Shown piece after piece: positions 9,248-15,393 of a stretch of 36,422 nucleotides of DNA. Every line of letters begins with the position of its first letter. Within the stretch, counting starts at the first letter, position 1. The stretch lies in the NCBI GenBank assembly GCA_016929415.1, contig JAFGIW010000083.1:1-36422 (forward strand). The letters run 5' to 3'. The position numbers and the translations under genes are program-made. Source of the DNA: Chitinispirillaceae bacterium (GTDB lineage: Bacteria; Fibrobacterota; Chitinivibrionia; Chitinivibrionales; Chitinispirillaceae). The notes under the pieces were generated by a model. It did no database searches, was not told the DNA's origin, and was given only the letters and a program-made list of their open reading frames with translations.

Positions 9248-9331
9248 GGCCAACGGCCGCGCCACTCGCCCGAAGATTACGCAGCGAAGCGAAGCCATAC
9301 TGATGCATTATAGGCTTCGGCCGTTGCTCCT
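9248..9331 (-). repeat. attC-like palindrome at the end of the cassette array
   Basis: A perfect 9-bp inverted pair, CAACGGCCG (9251-9259) and CGGCCGTTG (9318-9326), encloses a second pair CGAAGCC/GGCTTCG (9290-9296 and 9313-9319) and unpaired bases. Read on the minus strand it starts with GAGCAAC and ends with GTTGGCC, matching the AAC...GTT frame of integron attC sites. It lies just 3' of the 192-residue gene, where a cassette attC should be. Confidence 0.5.
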
Positions 9332-9360
9332 CCGTCTTCATCATGCACCGATTAATTTTG

Positions 9361-9939
9361 TCACCAATCGTACTGATTTATTGAAGTCTCGTATCCTTTT
9401 TGATTTACTATTCTTATCTTACAGTTTCTGATATCCAAATGCCATGAACCTTTCACTTCAACCGTTGAGATCTTTGTAAGGTTTTTACCATTCTTTAAAC
9501 AAGTCCAAATCTCAGATGGTTGATCGTACCCATCATTAATTACTATTATCATTTTATCTTTTGGTATTCTCTTTTCAATAAAGTCATTATTAATAACAAA
9601 TTCGGGGTTAATTCTTAAGCTGTAAGGTAAATCATTTCTAAAATTGAGAATCATTCTCTTTTCGGTACTATCATACTTAGTTTCAAAAAGGATTGATTTT
9701 ATTGTCTTTTGATTCTCCTTGGGGAAAATAAAGCTTTTGGTTCCATCTGTTGGATTTAATATCATATAGTTAACAATAGAATAACCAATTTTATCTTTCT
9801 TTGATATTTCATTGATTCCGATATAAATCAAATTTGATTCCGGATCGGAAGTCACATCTTTTTCAGTGGATCCTGGATAAGATCCAGCATAAATAATCAT
9901 AGGGAAAAGCATGATCTGAACAATCCTACGAATTATCAT
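9361..9939 (-). CDS. Hypothetical secreted protein in an AT-rich cassette
   Basis: A 192-residue protein that I do not recognise. AAAGGA precedes the ATG by eight bases. The N-terminus has a signal-peptide shape (MIIRRIVQIMLFPMIIYAGS) and the rest is a soluble, beta-rich sequence without catalytic motifs. Base composition is clearly more AT-rich than the hydrolase genes, which suggests a foreign origin. Palindromic attC-like sequence lies on both sides, and the flanks carry matched inverted ends (GGAGGAGCAA at 9992-10001 and its complement at 9324-9333), so it reads as a single-gene integron cassette. Confidence 0.6.
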   Translation of the reverse strand: MIIRRIVQIMLFPMIIYAGSYPGSTEKDVTSDPESNLIYIGINEISKKDKIGYSIVNYMILNPTDGTKSFIFPKENQKTIKSILFETKYDSTEKRMILNFRNDLPYSLRINPEFVINNDFIEKRIPKDKMIIVINDGYDQPSEIWTCLKNGKNLTKISTVEVKGSWHLDIRNCKIRIVNQKGYETSINQYDW

Positions 9940-10005
9940 GGTTTTTATCCTTTTTTCTTTGTGGTTTTCGGCGCATGTTTATCTTTTCTTAGGAGGAGCA
10001 ATTTT

Positions 10006-10090
10006 GCATAACGGCGGCGGGGCTTAAAAGACGTTTTACCGCACGAAGTAAGGTAAAATGTGGCGTAAGCCCGGGGAGCAACGCGACGAG
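10006..10090 (-). repeat. attC-like palindrome between toxin and secreted-protein cassettes
   Basis: The stem GGGGCTTA (10019-10026) pairs with TAAGCCC (10066-10072), and the inner stem GTTTTACC (10033-10040) pairs with GGTAAAAT (10052-10059). On the minus strand it ends in GCCGTTATGC, where GTTATGC (10012 down to 10006) resembles the R' core of attC sites. The matching AAC end is not evident, so this site is incomplete or degenerate. Its middle shares wording (AAAATGTGGCG, AAGCCCGG) with the site at 11113-11160. Confidence 0.45.
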
Positions 10091-10241
10091 CTTTTGAAGC
10101 CCTGTCCGTACCACCCCTCTTTTTATTTTATAAAAAAACATAATTATCATGTGTATATACTAATATGAATAAAATAGGCTAATTTGCTATTAATCATCCA
10201 GAAATCTGCATCATAAGATGCTAAGTCGCCATTATATTTTA

Positions 10242-10550
10242 TTATCTATAGGAATCTTTACGGAACTCAACGGTGATTATGAAAATGATTTTCTCGTTTT
10301 CATCAATAGAATAAAATAATCTGTACTTTCCGATTCGAAATCGCCACATTTCAGGAATATAGCTTCGAAGCTTTTTTATATTGTTTCCGAAATGAGGTTC
10401 TGAACGTAGTTGGTCGTAGACTATATTTTTTAATTTAGTTTCAATGAAATTTCTATCTTGAGGAGAGAACTTTTTAAGACGTTTTAAAAATTCATCAGTT
10501 TCAAATATTTTATAATCTTCAGACAAATCTACCTTTTCTTTTCGCGGCAT
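10242..10550 (-). CDS. RelE/ParE-superfamily toxin
   Basis: A 102-residue toxin of a type II toxin-antitoxin pair. The fold signature is visible: ETDEFLKRLKKFSP at the N-terminus, then LRSEPHFGNNIKKLRSY, then MWRFRIGKYRLFYSID and IIFIITVEFRKDSY. This is the RelE/ParE core with the basic residues typical of ribosome-dependent mRNA interferases (RelE) or gyrase poisons (ParE). Which of the two it is cannot be settled here. AGAGGG precedes the ATG by six bases. The gene overlaps the antitoxin gene by 32 bases, so the two are translationally coupled. Toxin-antitoxin pairs are common in integron cassette arrays, where they stabilise the array (known from superintegrons). Confidence 0.88.
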   Translation of the reverse strand: MPRKEKVDLSEDYKIFETDEFLKRLKKFSPQDRNFIETKLKNIVYDQLRSEPHFGNNIKKLRSYIPEMWRFRIGKYRLFYSIDENEKIIFIITVEFRKDSYR

Positions 10551-10758
10551 CTTGTAGCCCTCTCTTAATGCTTTGATTTAATTGGGCATTATGTATAATT
10601 TCATCCATTTCAAATTCATCTACCAATTCATTTTCCTGAATATATTTAAGTGTGGCGGTTTCGATGAAATTTGATAGAGTTCTGTTTTCAACATCGGCAA
10701 TTTTTTTGAATGTTCTATACTCATTATCGTCAATTCTTAGAGTAACCGTTTTAGGCAT
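10519..10758 (-). CDS. Ribbon-helix-helix antitoxin
   Basis: A 79-residue antitoxin. The N-terminus MPKTVTLRIDDNEYRTFKKI gives the DNA-binding beta strand of a ribbon-helix-helix (CopG/RelB-like) protein, followed by helices with RTLSNFIETAT. The acidic C-terminal half (ENELVDEFEMDEI) is the probable toxin-binding part. AAGGA lies about seven bases before the ATG. It is the first gene of the two-gene operon and probably represses it by binding the TTAATGAATA repeats just upstream. Confidence 0.85.
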   Translation of the reverse strand: MPKTVTLRIDDNEYRTFKKIADVENRTLSNFIETATLKYIQENELVDEFEMDEIIHNAQLNQSIKRGLQDAAKRKGRFV

Positions 10759-10770
10759 ATTAAAGTCCTT

Positions 10771-10820
10771 TTAATGAATACATTTGAGTGTTAATGAATA
10801 AACTATATTCATTTCATTAA
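10771..10820 (-). promoter_or_regulatory. Putative operator and promoter of the toxin-antitoxin operon
   Basis: TTAATGAATA occurs at 10771-10780 and again at 10791-10800, exactly 20 bases apart, or two helical turns. An inverted version (ATTCATTTCATTAA) lies at 10807-10820. On the minus strand TTGATA and TATAGT, 15 bases apart, could be the promoter that these repeats overlap. Ribbon-helix-helix antitoxins bind such spaced repeats. The spacing of the promoter boxes is shorter than ideal. Confidence 0.45.
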
Positions 10821-10886
10821 AATATCAATAAAAATCCGGGAAATGGAGGTAAACATTTTAGGCGGCTTACGGCTTAATTTCTCAAC

Positions 10887-10958
10887 CGGGTAGGTCAGAG
10901 GCTTTGCAGCCTCTTTACCCCCAAAGAACCGTACATGATAGTTCGTCATTACCATTCT
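10887..10958 (-). other. Candidate relic of a group II intron 3' end (domains V and VI)
   Basis: On the minus strand a 34-base segment (10958-10925) ends with ATGTACGGTTCT, the highly conserved 3' strand of group II intron domain V. Its 5' strand has decayed, because the expected AGC catalytic triad is not there. A hairpin follows at once (AGAGGC/GCCTCT with closing GGGTA/TACCC) and ends in GACCTACCCG, as expected for domain VI with a bulged A near the 3' splice site. No reverse transcriptase gene is present upstream. The sequence at about 10959-11100 may be further intron debris. The assignment rests on pattern matching only. Confidence 0.4.
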
Positions 10959-11112
10959 TTATGGGTAATGTATTCAGTGCTGTCGATACCGTGTCGGGGC
11001 AAGTTCTAGCCAAGTGTTGCCACTCAACCCCGCCCTCTAATCATCTAAAAGGGCAACTGATGATTCAACCTCCTTCCAGGTTGATAGATGAAGAATGTTA
11101 TCTCTCGTACTT

Positions 11113-11185
11113 TTGCTGAAGGCTTTGCGGAAGCAAAATGTGGCGAAGCCCGGAGCGATATATTCGATGTTGTCTGTAGCCAGCC
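11113..11185 (-). repeat. attC-like site, apparently interrupted by the intron relic
   Basis: On the minus strand it starts with GGCTGGCTACAGACAAC (11185-11169) and continues with CCGGGCTTCGCCACATTTTG. It shares that wording with the site at 10006-10090, then forms TTTTGC/GCAAAA. The expected returning arm and GTT core are missing at this place; intron-like sequence follows instead. The first 17 bases pair with the start of the same cassette (GTTGCAATAGCCAGCC at 12150-12135). Confidence 0.5.
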
Positions 11186-11188
11186 TCT

Positions 11189-12121
11189 TTACTCCTTAAT
11201 AATTCGATTTACTTCTAGTATATATTCCATTTCTTTGTACTCCTCAATATCTACGGTAACTTTTTTATTACATTTAGCAATTAATGCCCGTAAATCTATC
11301 GTCACTGGTTGTTCATACTTCCGCCTAATTGCAGTGTTAACAGTAAGGTTCTTCAAGTCATAAACATTAGAGAATGTTGTATAGCGCCCCCATGGGACTC
11401 TGTCCTTCCAGGAGGATCCAGCAATAATACCATCTTTAACCGATACTTTTGCGAGAATAGACATCAAGGCAAGTCCATCTGTTTTCACTGAATTGGCAAT
11501 GGCATGTACGATTGTGGATTGTCTTTCACATGCTCCACATCCATAATCTTCATATTCTATATCGATTCTTGTTGGGTGATGATTGAGAAGAATCTGAATG
11601 CTATCAGTCTTCTCTGATATAACCATTTCTTTGCCAATGAAATCAATGATACAACTTCTACCTGTTGAGTCCGCGACTAGATAAGCAATCTGCTGTCCCC
11701 AAGGTCTTCCCCACCATATACTGGTTCTGTTAAAAAAGTATTCTACTTCTTCTACCGTTTTACATTCTTTCAAAATATCTTTTATTATATGAACGGAAAT
11801 ACTCCACCTTTTAAAGGGTGAGGGAAGTCTGCGCGGAGTATTGGGTACACCAGTGAAGGCCATACACAATCCATGTTGATTCATACCATCTGTTACATAT
11901 GATTTTCGATGAAATAGAATCATAGCTGGATGGCGATTGCGCTGCGGTATAAACTGAATAGAGTTGGTGGAATCTCCATAGTCCCAATTTCTACCGACAA
12001 GCTTTTCATTTTGGTTACTAAACGATATTACCGTACATGCAATTGATGGTATAGAAGTTAATACGAATAATGTAGATGCCAAGCCGGTAAGTCTTCCTAT
12101 TTCTTTCATGCTTTTTTCCAT
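11189..12121 (-). CDS. Secreted linear-amide C-N hydrolase, choloylglycine hydrolase family
   Basis: A 310-residue Ntn-type hydrolase of the choloylglycine hydrolase / penicillin V acylase family, which cuts linear amide bonds. The signal peptide ends directly before the presumed nucleophile Cys29 (SIACTVISFS), which must become N-terminal to be active. Family marks follow: LVGRNWDYG with the conserved Arg and Asp, GMNQHGLCMAFTGV, a strand near LLNHHP in the place of the conserved Asn, and a late Arg/Tyr region (RVPWGRYTTFSNVYD). Substrates in the family include bile-salt conjugates, penicillin V and acyl-homoserine lactones; the one used here is unknown. The ATG at 12121 or that at 12109 may be the start. 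The gene is AT-rich and sits alone between two attC-like sites, in the manner of a cassette. Confidence 0.8.
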   Translation of the reverse strand: MEKSMKEIGRLTGLASTLFVLTSIPSIACTVISFSNQNEKLVGRNWDYGDSTNSIQFIPQRNRHPAMILFHRKSYVTDGMNQHGLCMAFTGVPNTPRRLPSPFKRWSISVHIIKDILKECKTVEEVEYFFNRTSIWWGRPWGQQIAYLVADSTGRSCIIDFIGKEMVISEKTDSIQILLNHHPTRIDIEYEDYGCGACERQSTIVHAIANSVKTDGLALMSILAKVSVKDGIIAGSSWKDRVPWGRYTTFSNVYDLKNLTVNTAIRRKYEQPVTIDLRALIAKCNKKVTVDIEEYKEMEYILEVNRIIKE

Positions 12122-12140
12122 CCTATTGATTTGGGGCTGG

Positions 12141-12253
12141 CTATTGCAACGGGTTGCAGCACGCTAGAAGTTTTCCGCAGCGCAGCTAAGGAAAATTTGG
12201 GTGGAGCGATAGCGGAACCTAGCTGCTGCTGTTATAGGTTGTACAGCCCCTTT
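12141..12253 (-). repeat. attC-like site with extrahelical base, best preserved copy
   Basis: GCAGCACGCTAG (12156-12167) pairs with CTAGCTGCTGC (12219-12229) leaving one extra unpaired base, a known attC hallmark. An inner stem TTTTCC/GGAAAA (12171-12176 and 12190-12195) caps it. The minus strand begins GGGGCTGTACAACCTATAAC (12250-12231) and ends CCCGTTGCAATAG (12153-12141). The first part is complementary to the start of the pentapeptide-repeat cassette near 13397-13415 (17 of 19 bases), as it would be in a circular cassette. Confidence 0.6.
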
Positions 12254-12341
12254 CATGCTTTAGATTCCATTTGACTTGCCATGGATGGCAAGGCTGGAAG
12301 CCTATAGAAAATAACAATGTGTTGCATTATACTTATTTTGA

Positions 12342-13382
12342 TCATTTTAAGGAATTGATATCATTTACTACTTCATTATCAATTTCAAATATATTTTTCT
12401 CATAATTAAATTTATTAGCCAAACATTCTGGACATGTATTTTTAATACTATCAAATAATGTATGTGAAAACTTAGCACCGTAAAGTGAAGCCGCTTTACA
12501 TAATTGCTCGGGAGATACGCCATTAACATTTCTCATATCTGTCCCAACTAGATATGCCGAATCAAATATTGCCTCATTTAGTATCGCACCTTTCAGGTCG
12601 ACAGTATCAAGTCTTGCTTTTGTTAAATTAGCGCCCCATAAAGATGAATTACTCATTTTAGCTATTGTTATGTTGGCGTATGATAAGTTAGCACCTAATA
12701 GGTTTGCATTTTCTAAATTTGCATTTCTCAGTTTTGCTGATCTTAACAGTGCATGTTGAAGACTTGCACTATTTAAATTCGAGTTATTAAGATCTGCTGA
12801 ATCAAGAAAGGCATTTAAAAGGTTTACTCCACTTAAAGAATCCTTCCAATTCTCGGCTATTTCCGCCAAAAGTTCAATACCATCTTTGTAAGTAGTGTTG
12901 CAAAATAATGATATGATAGGTAATCTAAACCAAAACCCACCTCGTTTAATCAAGTGTGGCCTAACTGGGCATTTCATATTCTGAGTTCTTGAAATTCGTG
13001 AGAGTGCTCTTTTACAAGCGGGTGTTGACAATTGTGTCTGTATATTATTAATTCTATTTTCAATAATATCAATACGATTTTCATAGCGCTGTGATGCAAT
13101 ACCAAATAAGCCAATATATATGCCACAAACCCATAGGCTGGCCTTTACTACTGGAGGAATACCATTTCTGTCGTTTTTTATTTTATCGTACTGTGGGCAG
13201 AGCTTGTGCCGCAACTTACTTAATCCAAACAAATCCCATAAAATATAAAAATAACATTTATGTAAAAAAAGTATTAGCTTTTTCCCTTCTTTATTTAAGA
13301 AAGACAAAACAAATAACTTAAGAGAATTAAAATTGTTAATCATATATAGGCTAATTTCCTTTGCAGCCAAGGATGGCTGCAT
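12342..13382 (-). CDS. Pentapeptide-repeat membrane protein in an AT-rich cassette
   Basis: A 346-residue protein. A basic N-terminal region with a hydrophobic stretch (MINNFNSLKLFVLSFLN) is followed by a membrane segment at about residues 75-95 (ASLWVCGIYIGLFGIAS). From about 185 to 275 it has pentapeptide repeats of the A(D/N)LXX type (SADLNNSNLNSASLQHALL, RNANLENANLLGANLSYANI). It ends with the usual capping region VSPEQLCKAASLYGAKF. Such right-handed beta-helices serve as DNA mimics or scaffolds; the function here is unknown. The ATG at 13382 lies inside a hairpin and has no ribosome binding site, while that at 13343 has AAGGA at a long distance, so the start is uncertain. Pentapeptide-repeat proteins are common in integron cassettes. 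Confidence 0.7.
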   Translation of the reverse strand: MQPSLAAKEISLYMINNFNSLKLFVLSFLNKEGKKLILFLHKCYFYILWDLFGLSKLRHKLCPQYDKIKNDRNGIPPVVKASLWVCGIYIGLFGIASQRYENRIDIIENRINNIQTQLSTPACKRALSRISRTQNMKCPVRPHLIKRGGFWFRLPIISLFCNTTYKDGIELLAEIAENWKDSLSGVNLLNAFLDSADLNNSNLNSASLQHALLRSAKLRNANLENANLLGANLSYANITIAKMSNSSLWGANLTKARLDTVDLKGAILNEAIFDSAYLVGTDMRNVNGVSPEQLCKAASLYGAKFSHTLFDSIKNTCPECLANKFNYEKNIFEIDNEVVNDINSLK

Positions 13383-13394
13383 CTAATGTTCTTG

Positions 13395-13415
13395 AAGGGC
13401 TGTATTACCTATAAC
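13395..13415 (-). repeat. Half of an attC-like site cut by the IS630 element
   Basis: The minus strand reads CCCGTTATAGGTAATACAGC, with the core GTTATAG at 13415-13409. The part from GTTATAGG onward is the inverted match of the far end of the same cassette (12231-12250). The insertion sequence starts only nine bases upstream, so the rest of this site has been separated or lost. Confidence 0.5.
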
Positions 13416-13423
13416 GGGATCTA

Positions 13424-14569
13424 GTGTAGTGTCTCTTAATTGAGTATGCAGTCATTAATCTTATTGATTTTTGTCATGATTTTGTCAACCGATGCCGTCC
13501 ACACAAACGCTTTTGGGTCTTTATTATTCTCCTTGATAAAAAGGTTTATTGATGAAATCAACATTTTAACACTGGGAAATGTTCCACGCCGAATTCTTTT
13601 ATCAGTCAGTTCTTTAAACCATCGTTCAACAAGGTTAAGCCATGAGCTGCTTGTCGGTGTGAAATGTAGATGGAACCGGGGATTCCTTTTCAACCAGGTT
13701 TTTATTCTGGGGTGCTTATGCGTAGCGTAATTGTCGACAATCAAATGCAGATGCTTTCGTTGCGGCGTTTGTACGTCGATTTTCTTGAGAAATTTAATAA
13801 ATTCCTGATGGCGGTGTCTCTCCATGCACTCTCCAATCACTGTTCCGTCAAGAACATTCATGGCGGCAAACAAGGTTGTCGTTCCATGACGGATATAATC
13901 GTGTGTCTGACGCTCGGGAACTCCGGGCGCCAACGGCAGTATTGGCCTGGTCCGATCAAGAGCCTGAATCTGGCTCTTCTCATCAAAACAAAATACCAGT
14001 GCTTTCTTTATCCGGCGGGTTCAAATACAAACCAACAATGTCCTCGAGCTTTTCAAGAAACCGGGGATCCTTACTCAACTTAAACGTCTCCGTAAGATGG
14101 GGTTTGAGTTGGTAACGATACCAGATTCGTTGAACACTCGCGGGGCTGATCTTTTGTTGACGCGCCATTGTACGCACGCTCCAATGAGTCGCATTCGTTG
14201 GCGTCGTATGCAATGTGGCTTTGATGATCCGGTCGATTTTCTTCTTGTCGATTATCGGCTTCCGGCCTCTTCCGGGTGCATCGCGAACGATTCCATCGAT
14301 GCCATGATTAATGAATCGGTTCCGCCACAATCTCACTGTGTTTCTCGAACAATTAAGGCTTTTACCGATATCAAGATCGTGTTTCGTTTCACCGGCCATC
14401 AAAACAATCCGCGATCGCAGAACAAGGCGGTTTGGGGTTGTTGGACTACGAATCCATTTCTCAAGCCGCGTTCGATCACTACTGGTAAGCTGAAGAACAT
14501 TTTTATAGCGCATGCCTATAATATAAATCATGCAACTACTTTTGCATAGCTAATTATGAGACACTACAC
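13424..14569 (-). mobile_element. IS630-family insertion sequence
   Basis: A 1146-base element bounded by TA on both sides (13422-13423 and 14570-14571), the usual target duplication of the family. The terminal inverted repeats start GTGTAGTGTCTC at the left and end GAGACACTACAC at the right, and they continue imperfectly for several more bases. It carries one transposase reading frame that fills nearly the whole element, now broken. It landed next to an attC-like core. Confidence 0.92.
13436..14513 (-). pseudogene. IS630-family transposase, broken by a 4-base duplication
   Basis: Two frames together make one DDE transposase. The first (14513-13983) has the N-terminal helix-turn-helix domains (MRYKNVLQLTSSDRTRLEKW; SRNTVRLWRNRFINHGIDGI). 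The second continues with [14 protein letters not shown] (first Asp), [13 protein letters not shown] (second Asp) and [11 protein letters not shown] (Glu). At 14002-14009 the plus strand has CTTTCTTT. Removing one CTTT copy restores the family-typical [16 protein letters not shown] in a single frame, so a tandem 4-base duplication is the likely cause. Catalytic residues and IS ends are intact, so the inactivation looks recent. Programmed frameshifting is the less likely alternative. Confidence 0.88.
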
Positions 14570-14571
14570 TA

Positions 14572-15059
14572 GTATGTAGAATAAAAACGCTTCTTTTAGA
14601 AACCAAAACTGCATAATATTTCCAACCAATGAGTATAAGCCGCGGTTTTTAATTTGAGTAGTTTCATAATATGTTCCTCTGGTGGTAACCATATATCATG
14701 CACTGAAAGTGCATTTTTTATTCCCTCACAATGGCAAACATTCTATCTTATTCTCCATTTCTTTTAAATACATCCGGCCTCCCCTGCGTGTTTGATATTT
14801 GATGACACTGATATTGGTTGTATAAGGATGATTTCCGTTAAAAATGGATGCTGCTTGGTGAAGGTCGGGCACGGTGTACCTACCATGTCTGTTGGTGAAA
14901 TAAGGGTTGTAAATAATATAAATCCGGGCGGAATGGGGGGCAATGAATGGTGAAAAATAGGATCGGAATCCAAATCTGAATCGGGGTCGCCATCGGTATC
15001 GAAAAGATATTTCCTTCTTCCTGCCGCGATGTGGATCTTGGAATGTATAAGGGGACGGG
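14572..15059. other. Debris region without an intact gene
   Basis: Nearly 500 bases with no convincing gene. A minus-strand frame of 136 codons spans 14726-15136 but has unusual composition, overlaps the end of a plus-strand gene fragment and resembles nothing known. A second minus frame reads FDTDGDPDSDLDSDP, like a calcium-binding aspartate repeat, near 14950-15000. This suggests a decayed surface-protein gene. Confidence 0.4.
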
Positions 15060-15326
15060 CAGCAGGTGTGATTTCTTTTACCCGCGACCTGGAAACAGGG
15101 AAAACTCCTGCTTGACGCGCCTTCCGGAATGAACATCGCGGAAATCCTTCACCTCGATCTGCAGGGGAGAGTCGTCAACCGTTTCCGGCCGGCCGGATCG
15201 CATCAGACGGGAGAACCGGTGACGCTGCCGTTCCGGGCGCCGGCAGGATCGATCACCCTGCTGCGGGTGCGGACGGACCGGGGTAGTGTGAATCTGAAAT
15301 TGAACGCCGCAGGCGCCCTTAAATAA
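15060..15326 (+). pseudogene. C-terminal remnant of a secreted protein (Por-like tail)
   Basis: From the ATG at 15129 the frame reads MNIAEILHLDLQGRVVNRF and later GSITLLRVRTDRGSVNL, a Por-secretion-like tail with no enzyme in front. Upstream a second frame gives VISFTRDLETGK, the usual beginning of such a tail, and the two frames fit end to end after a frameshift near 15100. This is a truncated and frameshifted gene end, GC-rich like the native genes, stranded next to the IS and the cassette island. Confidence 0.65.
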
Positions 15327-15393
15327 CGGAGTGTAGAGGAATCCTGCTCCTGTCCTTTACGCAGTCTATGAAGCGGAGGCTTCATCCCCCCTC

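Noticed and set aside
10904..11119. Plus-strand open frame of 71 codons near the toxin-antitoxin operon
   Set aside because: It runs antisense over the domain-V-like hairpin and the intron debris and has no ribosome binding site, so it is more likely non-coding RNA sequence read as protein.
13983..14009. Programmed ribosomal frameshift in the IS630 transposase
   Set aside because: The required shift is +1, and no classic slippery site explains it. Removing one copy of a tandem 4-base repeat restores the exact family sequence, so a mutation is the simpler cause.
14726..15136. Minus-strand open frame of 136 codons
   Set aside because: Overlaps the antisense of a recognisable Por-like tail fragment, lacks family features and has odd composition; treated as debris.
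15368..15384. Hairpin ATGAAGC/GCTTCAT after the PKD lipoprotein gene as a terminator
   Set aside because: The stem is short and no T run follows on the minus strand, so termination cannot be supported.
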